64,000 nt of DNA from Yponomeuta sedellus (GCA_934045075.1 OW203730.1:12266692-12330691), one strand, 5' to 3'; numbered from the stretch's first letter, positions 21,225-33,833 are shown. Numbers and translations: made by a program. Notes: generated from the letters alone by a model not told the origin.

Positions 21225-24021
21225 TCAATGAAGGCGCGGAGCCTGTCACCAAGTGGACGCGTAGCGCTTGGCGGTTAATGCTCTGCCTCACGGATATTTT
21301 TTGCAGAGCTATTGTGAAATAAATCCCGCCCATAAATAACACGAGCCCCTTTTTATTACAGAAATAAACTAGTGCCCTGTGACCATCTGCCGTCTGTGGA
21401 CCTGACATTATGGCGAGACAACGCAGCACATTTTAAATAGATTCTACTTCTTCTTGGTAGTTTTAGTCTATTTTATAGCATTGGACAAGTACAACATATT
21501 TATTTGAACAAACATATATTTCGGCCATCCCATTAAATCTCCCAACAGTCAATAAAGAGTACATGTTAATGCAATGATGAATGTTGTTAGTTGATGTAGC
21601 GGAAGAGGTAGGTGGTAAACCAGATCCTAGAGTCTAATACTTACACAGTTTTTTCAATAGAATGAAATAAGCACGACAGTGGATGATATTTGCTATTGCT
21701 ATGATATCAATTTGGTAGTACAAAGTATAATGTCATTCCAGGGGTATAACCCGCGTAAATTAAATAGGCATCACTCGCGAAGAAGCGCAGAGTTAAGTAA
21801 CACGGGTTATACCATTGCAATGCGATTGGTTACTAGACTACAGATAGTGTGAATGAAATGACCATTACTGGACTAATATGACTCTATTGAACAACTATGC
21901 ATTTTAGAGACTCAGCCCCCAGGATTGTGATAAGTGACACTTTTTGGGTTCTGCCTACCTCATGCAGATACTAGCTTAAGTAAATGAATAGAAGGATTTT
22001 TTTAAAATAATGCTAATATAATGCCAACTTCAATTACTATTAACTACTACTTTTCTTCTACTCATTAGTAGTGATCTGTCAGGATCGTGGCAAGTGACAG
22101 AAAGTCATAAATTAGAGTGTGACATCTACAACCACTTTTGTTCTACGTTTTTAGGAGACGGGGATTTCTGGGCCCGATTGTAAATAGTTGAGATATGGTT
22201 TAAAAAAAGCGTTGTATTTTTTATTTTAAAATATAAAAAATGAGCTCAATTTACAATCTGAGAGACGAGAAATCTTAAAAATAAGTTTATATCCCTAATA
22301 AAATAGGATACCGATTACTTTAATCGATTAGTCTGCATGTATTAAATAAAAAACACCTGCACCAGATGATTGATTCAATCAAATTAAATAAACATTATTA
22401 TAATATACATAATATCAACAGTTAAAAAAATCCAAATATTAACTTGATGAAAATAAATCTTTAAATTGATTCTCGTTTACGGATCGATTTATTACCCATG
22501 TTTGTCAACTGTATTTTTAATCTGTGTCTGTGCCAAGAAAAACATCCTTGGTCTGTGCTAACAGTGACAGCCGTGACAGCTCCCTGACTCAATCTATGAT
22601 CACTCGTCTTCTCTCAGAATAATAGAGCGTCTTCTCGTATCGTTTAGTGCGTTTTGAGTGTGTTTCCTGTTGTTTTTGTTATTATAATCCTCCGACCAGT
22701 GCTTTCTTTGTACAGCGTTACGATCTTGCTTAACTTGTACGGACACTGATAAGTTTAGTATAAGTTTAATTGTCAGCTTGTTGCATAGCCTCACTCTTGC
22801 TAAATCTCTAATAACTCTGCTGTAAGATTGCCAAAATCCGCAGAATTTTCCGACATGGTTTGCTAATTCAATAAGCTCTAAATTGACATGTCTCACCTTT
22901 TTACACCCAGGCCCAAGAATGTATGAAAGTGTATCCGTCTCCTTTGTATTATTTCTCTACGTATTGTTTGTGGTTTTACAATTTGTTAGGTTGGTATTGA
23001 CGCTGTTTGACAAATAATATTTGTTTTCAGTGACTAGTAATGGCAATGACCAGCTTTGCATTATTTTAAAAATATACCCTGTAACATAAAATATAGCAAC
23101 TTAATAGAATGGATGCTTATAGGATATTTGACAATACAATTGTACATAAAAATACTTTTAGAGACATAACAGTTCGAATTGAACAAAACATTTCAATATT
23201 GTGCCCAAACCTTGTATAGTTTAAATTTTTTAACTGTATACAAGGCGTCCCACGTTTATGTACATGGAGGGAAAATAGGTTCCTTGAATATTTTACGTAC
23301 GAACATTTTCTGAAGTACCTCGAAAGTTAAATTTTAAAAATAATAACATAAAAATAAACCTTTCGATCGGTATGATAAAGCTGCAGTTCTCGTGTAGCGG
23401 GTTCGATTCCCGGTTCTACCATGTAATCATTTAAAAATCTATGAATATCAGTTTAATTTAAATCGTCCCATCAACAATATTAAAGATGGAGCTCCATGTG
23501 GCATATACTGTATAGTATAGTACCCATTTTTTTTCGTTCTGCTTTTCTCTGGTTGCAAACAATTGTTTCCAATACAGTCAAGAACTTGATAAAAGGGTTC
23601 TTGAATTTATTCTTTGAATTCCAACTTAAAGAATAATCTAGGAGAAGCAAAAAACTTGACACAATTGCCTTTCTTATTTTAACGACTTCTATCAACGGTT
23701 TGTTTACATAAAGAGCAACGTTGAATAAAATGAAGTATTGAATCGAACAATTATTTATAGCACAAAGATATATTTGTACAAAGGTGTGCTTAATATTAGT
23801 GAGTATTTTCTTAGTATTAGATACGTTTATAAGACATGGCTATTTACATTTACACCTACCTTACCGACCTACTCATAGTTACGTCATTCATTACACAGCC
23901 TACCAGCTTTTATATAAAATATCTTGTTTGCTCTCTGCCTAGTTACGTTTACGGGCTTATTGTAACCAAAATTTACAGCTTGATCAACTGTGGACTGTAC
24001 TACACAACGTATAGTCTGTTA
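21225..24021. other. AT-rich intron, nothing named
   Basis: Short features only: GGGGTATAACCCG near 21740 with its inverse CGGGTTATACC near 21822, and a tRNA-like B-box motif GGGTTCGATTCCC at about 23399. A 98-codon minus-strand open frame (22600-22896) has no similarity I recognise and no supporting signals. Confidence 0.5.
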
Positions 24022-24201
24022 GCTTTTAGAATATACCTCTGGCTCTAGAGTAGGCTTCGGTTTTCGCCGAAAGCACACGAGTGTAATAGTACTTCCTGCT
24101 CTGTGTAAAACTTTTCTTAAAGTGTCATATTAGTTCCGATATTCCTATTACACGAATATATCCGATTCTATCCGATAGTAGCCGAGGTATATTTTAAAAG
24201 C
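24022..24201. mobile_element. GCTTTTAGAATATACCTC MITE, copy 1
   Basis: Ends GCTTTTAGAATATACCTC and its near inverse GAGGTATATTTTAAAAGC, flanked by TA on both sides. This is the pattern of Tc1/mariner-type MITEs. Copies 2-4 lie at 29539-29719, 29731-29906 and 30080-30289. Confidence 0.85.
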
Positions 24202-25264
24202 TAGGAGACTATTATTATGTATATTGATTATATTAACTGCGGGACGCGTTACTATATGTACCAATTATCAATCGAAATTCAGGGCCCGCATTCCGTCAAC
24301 GCATTGTGCTATAAGGAAGATTGCATGATTGAGTAGATTAAATTATAATTATGAAGTTATCTATTGAACCAGGAAAAAAAACACACTAAATAGCGTTTTA
24401 CTGAAGCCATTGACACGGGTAACGAGAAAAGGGTCGAAATCGATTACTTTCCTTTGCTGCTTCAAGCCTATTCGCACTCGTATGAAACTTTCTAGAGGTC
24501 AAAGGAATAAAAAAACGTATCACGTGACCCGGCTGTAAATCTGTCATTCAAGTACAATGCATGAACAGAATTGAGACCCTGAACAACTAAAGAATGGTTA
24601 AATAATAAAGTTACCGCTAAAGGTTGTGTGCTTAATTTAATACTGCAAATGTGTGTTCACTACTACTCATCTCCAAAGTTTAGCAAGCTAGAGTGACGAG
24701 TCACTACTACTCAGGAGAGTCGGTATAAGAATCTCGAATGCCCAAATAGAACACGACATAGTTTTTACCTCCTAGGGCGCTCTTGAGTTGGTGTTTTGTT
24801 TCGAACAGTGTGTTTAAATAAGCACCCAAGTGCGTCCTCAGAGATAAGCGTGCTTAATGATACCACTCTTAAACCTGAGGTTTAAGGGTGATATCAACAT
24901 CTATTTTAGTTTGTAAAAAATCTAAGTTTAGTTACCTCTAGCGTTTATATATTTTCATTTATAATAGAAGCCCCTCGCAGACATTTTTACTTAATTATAG
25001 AATCATAGAAGGAAGGTTGCCTTGCTCTTGGTGATATTTTAGACTCACTTATTTGTACATACAAAACGGTGATCATTAAAGAATCCTCAAGGCGTAGGCA
25101 CATTAGAATAACGTGGGACGAGGGGGCGCAGAAAAGACTCGACGCTTTGTGGAGAGTTCGCGTCATCGCCCCGTCTTTTGTGTAGGCACTTCAGTAAATT
25201 TTATATGAAAATAAGGTGAAAAGACGCCGCGTTATGTCCTTCCTATGTGCCTCTGGTCACAGGT

Positions 25265-25500
25265 ATCACCTTTTTTATATCCCCACTGCTGGGGCACGGG
25301 TCTATTTCTGCATCACAGGATAGTTAGGCCATACTCCACGGGTCAAGTCAGGATTGGTGGAGGATTGTAAGACAGTAGCGGGCCTTACAGTCAGATGTTA
25401 TCAAGCCGCCCACTAGGCCTCTGAGATGTCTTAACGACTGCCAATACATGACAGCCGGCACCAACGGCTTAACGGCTGGCCGGCACCGACCTAAGACCTG
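25265..25500 (-). repeat. Dispersed repeat family C, minus copy
   Basis: ATCCCCACTGCTGGGGCACG through CCGGCACCAACGGCTTAACG, inverse of 55-310, with internal gaps. Confidence 0.75.
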
Positions 25501-25994
25501 TCACTATTACTTATTTAATTAAAATGTCTACGGGGCGTCTGCTAAAAAGCATTTTGTACTTTACGAATATTTTACTGTACGGTGTACTGAAAATCAATTC
25601 CGTTATTCCGGGCCACTAAGATCAGAGAGAACTTATCTATATGTAGATATAGAGTATCTACCAACAAAAAAGTACTACCTTCAAAGATCTAATCAAAGTC
25701 GTATAAAAACATACAATTTTTTTATTTACAAAATACAATATTAATTGCATCGTACATAATCATTGTTAAAATTCAGGTCTCGATTTTCAGTATGATCCGT
25801 TCAGAACCTACAACTGTAACAACATCAGCTATGTACCAGTTCTACTGCCACTTTTAATAAATTATTAACTTTACTTGTATAAATGACTTCCTACAATAAA
25901 GTTTGATCTTTCTATTCTAAGTAGTTTAATTTACTGGCTTGAACAATAAAGTTTTTTTTTAAAGTTATTCAATTGTTTTATTACTATTCCCCTT

Positions 25995-26014
25995 AAAGAC
26001 AAGAAACACTTAAT

Positions 26015-26101
<87 letters not shown>

Positions 26102-26131
26102 ATATATATATTTTAAGTGATTCTTGTCTTT
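25995..26131. repeat. AT microsatellite inside an inverted repeat
   Basis: An (AT)n tract of nearly 100 bases (about 26013-26113) is flanked by AAAGACAAGAAACACTTA (25995-26012) and its inverse with one mismatch (26114-26131). The whole 137 bases can fold on itself. Confidence 0.9.
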
Positions 26132-26321
26132 ATATATACCCCCAGAGGCTAAGTCAATCCGAACCGAACTGAATTGGAAGCTGCCGCGACTCAGATTCAG
26201 AATTTGCTCCAATGCTCCCCTGGGAGTTGTAGGAACAAAGATGAATACCATCTTTAGTAACTGTATCTCATAGCTTAGTATCTTCATGACTGACACTATA
26301 AGCAATACTAATATAATTCGA

Positions 26322-26610
26322 GTGGTGGTAGCCCAGTGGTTGGAAAAACGGACTCTGAAGCGAGTACCCTAGGTTCGATTCCCAAGGCCGGCATGCACCA
26401 ACCACTTTGCTTTCTAAGTTATGTACATTTGCGAAGAGCAATACCACTCACTAACTGTGAAAGAAAACATTGTGAGGAAACCTAAGTGTCTGAGGTGAAC
26501 TCAGCGCTTGAAATTGCCAATCAGCGGCGGGCACGCGTGGTAATTAAGCCCATACTCTCTCTCTCTCTCTCTCTCTGAGAGACGGTGCCCTGTGCCCTGC
26601 AATGAGACTT
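26322..26610 (+). repeat. tRNA-like SINE family S2, fullest copy
   Basis: The head GTGGTGGTAGCCCAGTGGTT, B-box-like GGTTCGATTCCC, then GAAAACATTGTGAGGAAACC, ending in a (CT)n run at about 26558. Related copies are at 2005-2160, 7195-7430 (minus), 29170-29415 (minus) and 45663-45905. Confidence 0.8.
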
Positions 26611-26664
26611 TTATAGGCTTCATAAAAAAATATTCAAATTTTATTAAAAAATCTACTTCATCCA

Positions 26665-26775
26665 TCACAGTTCTCAAAGAGTTCATCTGGAGTCCAAATT
26701 CGAGGTTTTGACGCTAGCGGTATTCAGCTGAGCACAAATTTTCCATTAACGACCAGTGAACGATAATGTTAACTC
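26665..26775 (-). repeat. Two-copy dispersed repeat (with 46700-46830)
   Basis: AGAGTTCATCTGGAGTCCAA through CCATTAACGACCAGTGAACG is the inverse of TCATTGGTCGTTAAATGG through GATGAACTCCTTGAGAACTG at 46730-46825. Class unknown. Confidence 0.7.
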
Positions 26776-26944
26776 CATGGTGTATGTGACACCGTGGCAT
26801 CCAAGAAGGATGTTATAATCTGTGCCATCTGGGAACATGCAGTTAATCTGTGGTGTTCGTTTTTGGCGGGAAGACATTAATTTTTCTAGGGACTTTTTGA
26901 AAAACAGTTGTAATGAGGAAAATAAAAGTTTAAAATTTAGCTTT

Positions 26945-27360
26945 GCTAAAAAACCTATTTAGAGGCTAAAACTTCCACCCATGCCGGGATTCAAACCCGC
27001 GACCTCTGGCTATCCGTGCCAGCGCTCTATCCAACTGAGCTAATGGGCGACTCACTGGCATCAGTGAAATTTCGAACCTCTACACTATTCTCTGTATTAC
27101 TTACAGGCAGCGCCATCTGGCTGAAGTAGATTGCATCACTTACAACCCCGACTACCTACTTTGAAGTTAGCTTTTTACATCGGAATGATGTCGCTGTACC
27201 CACATGATTATACTAACCCGTGCTAATGACAATTTTAAAAACCTATTTAGAAGCTAAAAACTCCACCCATGCCGGGATTCGAACCCGCGACCTCTGGCTA
27301 TCCGTGCCAGCGCTCTATCCAACTGAGCTAATGGGCGACTCTGGTTAGTGCATTAAAAAT
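26945..27360 (-). repeat. Two S1 SINE units in tandem, minus strand
   Basis: An S1 copy at 26950-27055 with its composite block to about 27210 is followed by a second S1 copy at 27238-27340. Both keep the reverse A and B boxes. The second ends in the short block TTAGTGCATTAAAAATAAAA shared with other copies. Confidence 0.85.
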
Positions 27361-27494
27361 AAAAATAGTATAATTGAGCTTTGCTGTTATTCCCTTTGTT
27401 AATAATAACTTTGGTTATCTGTCGAATGCATTCGAAACGAATCCTATCCTTCAGAGAAACTCCAATCATAACTCTCTCCGTAGCGCGCTGAGCT

Positions 27495-27815
27495 GAACTG
27501 CTGGACATAGCCCTCCCCTAATGAGCGCCATAGCGCAAGGTTGTGCCATCATTGGGGCCCATAATACCCACGCTGGGCATGCGGGTTAGGGATCGAAGGG
27601 GGCGCTGCTGCCCTCCCCCCGGGTTGTGTCACATTCGTATACTCTTACAAAATAACAGTTCTTCGGTAACAGTCAGGCAGTTAAATCCGTTCCATCCAAA
27701 GGTTGTCTGGAAGAGATCACTTTTAGTGTTAAGGCTGCCATCTGTACTCTTACTCTAAGAAATTCTGTGTAATTTCCTTTTTTTAGGTACAATGAAGTGT
27801 TCTCTATCTATCTAT
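27495..27815 (+). repeat. Family B repeat followed by a LINE-like 3' tail
   Basis: CTGCTGGACATAGCCCTCCC starts a family B copy to about 27630. From 27680, CCAAAGGTTGTCTGGAAGAG and the end TGTACAATGAAGTG-like sequence with (TCTA)n resemble the 3' tails of lepidopteran non-LTR elements; similar pieces occur at 34770-34815. No reading frame remains. Confidence 0.6.
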
Positions 27816-28384
27816 TATAATGTGAGACAGGTTTAAAGCCGCTAACTGAAGTGCATAAGGCGGTTCTTCTCAACTAATCTCAAGTGCCTTATGTGTTATT
27901 CATCGGTTAAGTAACCCCTCTAGCTGCGGATCTCTCTACGCTTTCCGCACGATGTGCAACGTCGACCAAAGATTTAGGTGTTCAGCTATAAATAACAGTT
28001 GTGGTATCGCTATAATCCGCTCAACCATTCATTTCACTTTCGACTGATGCACAACCATAAAGTTTCTTATTTGGCAGAAAACCATAGGAGACAAATGCAA
28101 CACTACATGTTAACCTTTTTTTACAATAGTGTTGCGACGTGTTTTGCTTTGATATTATAACGAGTAGTTTATGTATCGATGTCATTTCAAGTTGATTTTC
28201 TAAAAAAATATAAACCTATACTATACCAAAAACTTGAACTACAAAAATTTGGTTTAATTATTAAGTTTACTATAAGTAAAACTAATAAGAAAACTCATAT
28301 GGTAGATAGATAGATACGAGTAGAATATTGTTTATATGCAGAAATTACAGTAACAGAAATAGTGGTAGTTGGTAGTTTTTAATT

Positions 28385-28480
28385 CATGACATGGGGATTA
28401 TGGGCATTACCCCCAATGATGGCACTTGCGCTCATTAGGGGAGGGCTATGTCCAACAGTGGACTAATATAGCTTGAAGAA
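28385..28480 (-). repeat. Dispersed repeat family B, minus fragment
   Basis: ATGGGGATTATGGGCATTAC to GTCCAACAGTGGACTAATAT is the inverse of the family B 5' half. Confidence 0.75.
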
Positions 28481-28659
28481 GAAGACGAGAATTCATGACA
28501 CTCCGACAGATAAACATAAAAAAAAGATATCGATGCAACCAACAGATTAGTAAAACTTCAACGTGACAAAAATCGAATATCAGTAATCGAGTCCGTAGGT
28601 ACTTCATAGAACATCACTAAATCGAGCTGTCAAACGTTAAATAAACACTTGGTCTCTGT

Positions 28660-28961
28660 GTGCTTAGTGCGAGTTTGAGAGATTCAATCGAATAACTTTA
28701 CTACCGCGTTAATCGAGTATTGAGTAGTGAGTATGAGTAAGTTAACCGTTCGAACTGGCAAAACGCTGTCACAGTACAACTCGCACTCGCGTTTATTCGT
28801 GATTTGGCTGGTAAACGTGTTCACTTCTTAGCGTAAACTATTACAACTCGCACTCAGCAATTTTAATTTCCATACTTGTCGCTAGGTGGCGCTTCCTCGA
28901 TGCCATAGAAATATGAGTTTACATTAACGCGATCGAGTGTTTAAAAACTCGCACTAAGCAC
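28660..28961. mobile_element. 302-base MITE with GTGCTTAGTGCGAGTTT ends, copy 1
   Basis: Left end GTGCTTAGTGCGAGTTT, right end the inverse AACTCGCACTAAGCAC. CTCTGT occurs at both borders, a possible target duplication. It is near-identical in order to copy 2 at 50254-50556, with shared GTTCGAACTGGCAAAACGCT and TACTTGTCGCTAGGTG. Confidence 0.85.
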
Positions 28962-29169
28962 TCTGTATACATGAAAAGTTTTCTTCGGCTAACAGTCTAC
29001 ATCCGAAACTATAAAGTCCAAAGCAAAAAAACAGACTAATTTAACCTTTTCAGTCCTGACCTTGGAAATAACAATAGAACTCTATCATTAGAAATTAAAA
29101 GGGGTCATCTTACCTTTTACATTTTTTTAAGTAACGTATATCCGTTCCACTACAGGGCACATGCATTCT

Positions 29170-29415
29170 CCTGGAGAGAGAGAGAGAGAGACGTAATTAC
29201 CACGTGAGCCCCCACGCGTTAGCAATTTCTGGGTTTGGGTATGCGAACACCTCACTCAGGTTTCTTCACGATGTTTTCCATCACAGTTAGTGAGTGCTAT
29301 TGCTACAACAACTTTAACATCACACATGTACGTAAGTTTAAAAAAAATCATTGGTTCATGCCCGGATTCTAACTCATGCCCGGTAGAATGCGTATTACCG
29401 CTGCGCCACCACCGC
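29170..29415 (-). repeat. SINE family S2, minus copy
   Basis: Begins in a (GA)n run, then the inverse of the 26322-26610 element through to a reverse tRNA-like head ending near CTGCGCCACCACCGC. Confidence 0.75.
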
Positions 29416-29538
29416 TTCTATATTCAATAACAATTTTAATAATTTCCACACAACAAAATCACTTGTTCTGGCCCCAAAGTAGAATACAAGCTACGTTAAT
29501 ATGGCAAGTACATCATAAACATAGAAATACAGTCTGGT

Positions 29539-29906
29539 ATTTTAAAATATACCTTGGGCTCTAGAGCAGGCAGCGGTTTTCGCCAATTTTCGCCGGTTTT
29601 CGTACCTACTGATGATCGAGTTTCGATTTTGAAATTAAATGTCTTATTAGTTCCGATATTTCTATTACACGAATATATCCGATTCTATCCGATAGTAGGC
29701 GAGGTATATTCTAAAAGCTCACATACTATAGCTTTTAGTACATACCTCCGGCTCTAGAGTAGGCTTTGGTTTTCGCCGAAGGCACACGAGTGTAATACTG
29801 CTTTCTGCTCTATATTTCAAAATTAAGTGTCATATTAGTTCCGATATTTCTATTACGCGAAAATATCCGAATCTATCCGATAGTAGCCGAGGTATAGTTT
29901 AAAAGC
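29539..29906. mobile_element. GCTTTTAGAATATACCTC MITE, copies 2 and 3
   Basis: Two same-orientation copies of the 24022 element (29539-29719 and 29731-29906) lie 11 bases apart. Copy 2 has a degenerate left end; copy 3 has both ends. Confidence 0.8.
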
Positions 29907-30079
29907 TAACCGGAACCGAACGCGGCAATCAAACCCACGACTTCTGGCATGATAATCAGACGAGATACCGCTAAAACAACAAGGTGACTACTACAAATAC
30001 AACATTTATTATTTTATCTTGAATAAATATTAGCTGTTCGCGCAAGTATCAAAATGTAGTAATGCTGTACAGTCTGTTA

Positions 30080-30289
30080 GCTTTTAGAATATACCTCGGG
30101 CTCTAGAGTATGTTTCGGTTTTCGCCGAAAGCACCCGAGAGTAATACTACTTCCTGATCTCTATAAAATTTTCTTCACTATTTTGAAAAGTTATGTAAAG
30201 TTAAGCGTCATAATTAGTTTCGATATTTATATTACACGAATATATACGATTCTGTGCGATACTAGCCGAGGTAGGTATATTCTATAAGC
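30080..30289. mobile_element. GCTTTTAGAATATACCTC MITE, copy 4
   Basis: Full copy with a short internal insertion (about 30175-30205) relative to copy 1. Copies 1 and 4 are both preceded by AGTCTGTTA. Confidence 0.8.
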
Positions 30290-30349
30290 TAACAGATTGC
30301 GTTTTTAGAGTCGTCTTCAAAACAAAACATATTGTATTGAAATAAATAT

Positions 30350-30421
30350 GTAGGTTGTTCATTATTCATCAATACATTTATTGTTATCCAAATAAATGTA
30401 TTGGTGAATAGAACAACCTAC
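30350..30421. repeat. Hairpin-forming inverted repeat
   Basis: GTAGGTTGTTC...AATACATTTA (30350-30380) pairs with its inverse at 30393-30421, with a small indel. No other copy seen. Confidence 0.7.
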
Positions 30422-30699
30422 TCATGCAAAATCTCGCATAGACTATGAAAACGGCAGCGCTTAATTAACAAATGCAGAGCTCTTTCAGTGGCACAATTAC
30501 GTGCAACGTATCCAGTCTATTCACGTAGCTTTAATTCCGTTTTAATTCCATTGGCCATCGGGTGAAATTCAAAGAGCATTTTGTAAAATTCTCTTATTTG
30601 GACGTTTTCACTTTCAACACTTGTTCAAAATAAATCAAATGAAATCCATCAAAGCTCTGTATGTAAGAGTAGTAGGCAACATTTTTAGGGTTCCGTATC

Positions 30700-30915
30700 G
30701 ACATCAACCCTTGTATGTCCTCACTGGGACACGGGACTTCTCTTGCATCGCAGGAAGGTTGGGCCATACTTCACAACGGGGGCCAAGTCCGGGTTGGTTG
30801 GGGATTGTAAGACAGTGGCGGGCCTTACTGTCAGATGTTATCAAGCCTGTCATTACATGACACCCGGCACCATCGGCTTAACGTGCCTTGCGAAGCACGC
30901 AAGCGCTCGGAAAAA
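30700..30915 (-). repeat. Dispersed repeat family C, minus copy
   Basis: Inverse of the family C core from TTGTATGTCCTCACTGG to GTGCCTTGCGAAGCACGC. Confidence 0.75.
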
Positions 30916-31188
30916 ATGCCATTATCGGTAGGCATGGGATGGAATGTATTGAAAATGGACTTATTCCAAAATACTCCTCGGAGTCATATATACGACTCTT
31001 GAATAGGGAAGTAGCTAGTGCAACATCCGCACATTGTATGCGAGCGTTATAGATATCACAGTAATTAAAACAAAGTAAATTTTTGATATACTTTCCTGAG
31101 ACTGCTACATAATGACGCATATTTGAGACATAGCTTGGCTATCCTTAATTAAGGATATCTCTGAATTCAGAACGACTTTTGTTAATAA

Positions 31189-31330
31189 TATAACGTAACG
31201 TAACGTAATGTAACGTAACATAATTTCGTGCCTGTGTCCAAGAGGTGTAGGCAGAGACTATTGTATGACACTTGCCACGATTTGGAGGTCATCACAGCAT
31301 CTTGCCCGGTCATTGTGCATGGCAACCCCG
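31189..31330 (+). repeat. (TAACG)n run and dispersed repeat fragment
   Basis: Several TAACG units (31189-31220) are followed by GGTGTAGGCAGAGACTA and CACTTGCCACGAT. The latter is the inverse of the block at 49225-49300 (GATCTGTCAGGATCGTGGCA) and 22075-22105. Confidence 0.6.
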
Positions 31331-32170
31331 GTCTCCTCGAGCTTCTGTTGCTACGTATTTGTACTTTTCGTAATGCATAGTTGTTCACTAAGATCTTTTT
31401 TTCCTGTCCAAACCGTCTTATCAACACTCCTTACATTTTCCCTGGACCTCTTTCGAATGTCAACGTCCAGATGAATGTGTGGCTAAAGGTGAGCCTAGAT
31501 TTAAGCATAAGTTCTGCATGGGTAGTACAAAGATCCTTGTCGTGAGATTAAAATATCAAAGTCGTGGCTTTCTTGTAGATTAATTGTCATATTCTGTCAT
31601 TTTGGCGCCACTGAGTTAGATGCTCTCCAGGCACTAAAAGGCTTATCTCGGCCTGCGGGGCTCTGCCGAGATGGACAACCTTCCCTGGCTAAACAATATT
31701 TTTAAAACAACTTTACAACAACGTAATATCAGGTTTAAAGTAAAACTTATAAGATTATGGTATTTTCTAAGGTTAACACGAGCAGTAGACATAATTAGAA
31801 CGGTTTTTATACGGATTTATGCTCTTTTATTACATTTTTTACAATTTTCCAACGTTTCGGACTTCGGACGTTTCGGACAACTTTTTTTTTAGACCACCTC
31901 TATAAACACCAAGATCTAGTTTACAATGGAGTTAGAAGCAGATTGTTCTTTAGCGTTCTTAGATGTTTAGTCATCAGGAATCTAAATGGAACCTTAGGAC
32001 ATACAGTTTATAGGAAAAAGACCCATAATGATAGGTACCTAAACGGTGTGTCTCACCATCACCCGTGTCAGTTGTCTACCGTTGGGAAATCTCTGTTACA
32101 GAGGATGTAACTAAATATGAACTGTGACACACATTTTGTTTCAAACACAAAACTTGAATTAATAAATTAT

Positions 32171-32288
32171 TATTTATTAATTAAATTAATTCTGCTCACC
32201 ATGATTAAGCTCTGCGAATCGGAGCGAAACCTGGTCGGTTTTTTCCGATATAACAACACCCGTAAGTAAATCCGGACTAAAAGTCTAC
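32171..32288. mobile_element. Small insertion inside the gypsy left LTR
   Basis: About 118 bases interrupt the left LTR relative to the right LTR. AATTATTATTT stands on both sides (32160-32170 and 32289-32299), a target duplication. Part of it (AAACCTGGTCGG, CCGATATAACAACA) recurs inverted near 11765-11820. Probably a SINE or MITE. Confidence 0.75.
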
Positions 32289-32347
32289 AATTATTATTTA
32301 CAATGATTACCTAATTACAAACTTATTGACTTCGCATTATTTAGAAA

Positions 32348-32659
32348 ATGTTCCTACCGCGTGATCTTTATGCTGAAAAGCTGGGGTATCTGGCAAAAAT
32401 ATTTGACAACGTACAGGTTGCATTATATAGAAGTCATGCGAAAAATTTTATTGAGGGTGATATTATTTGGAAACGATGTTACCTACAAAGTGACAAAGAT
32501 GCCTATTTTGCAAAGAAGTTGGCCACTAAATTTGTTAAATGTAAAATAAAAAATAAACGCTCGTGTTTAGTCTATATTTTAGAAGACATGTCGGGTAAAG
32601 ACCTAGGTGCATGGAACATAAAAGATTTAAAGGTAACTGGCGACAAATTAAGAAGTTAG
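32348..32659 (+). pseudogene. Ty3/gypsy pol, C-terminal integrase fragment
   Basis: 103 open codons ending in a stop. ALYRSHAKNFIEGDIIWKRC and ILEDMSGKDLGAWNIKDLK match the tail of Ty3/gypsy integrase, where a GDLV-type motif is followed by a small beta-barrel (GPF/Y) region and a HVKDLKP-like end. Protease, reverse transcriptase, RNase H and the integrase core are gone, and the first Met is not a true start. It is a coding remnant only. Confidence 0.75.
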
Positions 32660-33833
32660 TAGTAGGTACAATCAAGTTAAGTTAGTTATAGTTAGTAGTT
32701 GTAGGTTGTATTTCTAGGATTTTTTTTTTACGAAAGATTAAAAAAAATCCTTTTCTAAGGAGGGGGATATTGTAACGAAATGTGAACTGTGACACACATT
32801 TTGTTTCAAACACAGAACTTTAATTAATAAATTATTATTTACAATGATTACCTAATTACAAACTTATTAACTAGCTTAAATCTAAAAAATAGATAAATTA
32901 ACAACTTATTTACATTTAATAGAATATGTATAAAAGACTTAGTTTACTTAATTATTAAACGTAAATAAAATCAACCCCTATATACACTTAAACCAATAAA
33001 TAATAATTTCAACAGACAAACTGATCTAACGCCACGATGTTGATATAGATGAAAGCCAGGCGCAAACATTAGTAGTATTGTGACTTGTTTTCGCATGGTG
33101 GGGAAAAGGCCGTCCTGGGCGTCGATTCTCTTAAATTACAAACAATGTTCGAGCAATGGCATGACAAGAGTAATGCCAACGCATGACATTACAACAACCG
33201 TATTCCCCTACCTTTTACATGCATTACTCTGGCTCTGTCGCTGTATGAACCTTGTCATGCTCTTGTCATACTCATGCAGTTTCACTGTGCTACTCGGTCG
33301 GTCAACCGGTATTGCCACTTTGTGAACTGGAAATTCTACCTTAATATTCGGAGCACAAAAACGTTGCTTGTAAGGATTGTATCTGCAATAAATTACTTAT
33401 ATTTCAGTTTTTTATAACTTCGCAATCTTTAGAGGGTTTTAATCACAACAAAGCTATCAAAATTGTATTTATTTGTTAGAAATTTGGCTGTTTGTGAAGT
33501 TATCCAAATCCAAGCGTAAAAAACAAGCAAACTAATCTGTACAGTATCACTTGACCATCAATTGTTAAGTATGTTGCCAGATCGTAAATTTTAATACAAA
33601 AACCGTACTATTTGGCTTTCGCCAGTAACTTTTTTTTGCGACCGCCCTCACTGTAGCTTTAGGTACAAACTACTCCATTTTCGAATATTTTTAGTCATAA
33701 AAATGGTTTGTTTCCAAAAGTATCTAACGCAACGTTTCAAGCAAGACTTTTTCATTAATATCAATATCTAACATACGACATACAGTAAGCATAGCACAAG
33801 TCGTATTTAGTTCTAAATAAAATAAAGTATTTT

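Larger units (their letters stand above)
32106..33015 (+). mobile_element. Deleted Ty3/gypsy LTR element
   Basis: TGTAACTAAATATGAACTGT at 32106 recurs as TGTAACGAAATGTGAACTGT at 32771, so both are LTR starts. Just before the second is a polypurine tract, AAGGAGGGGGATAT. Between them only the last 103 codons of pol remain. The left LTR is cut at about 32330 and joined to pol, so most of the element is deleted. The right LTR's end is uncertain (about 33015). Confidence 0.75.

Noticed and set aside
26008..26130. Ile/Tyr-repeat protein on the minus strand
   Set aside because: Translation of the AT dinucleotide tract.
26000..30300. CRISPR-like array from spaced repeats
   Set aside because: The repeats are dispersed SINEs and MITEs with irregular spacing in a eukaryotic genome.
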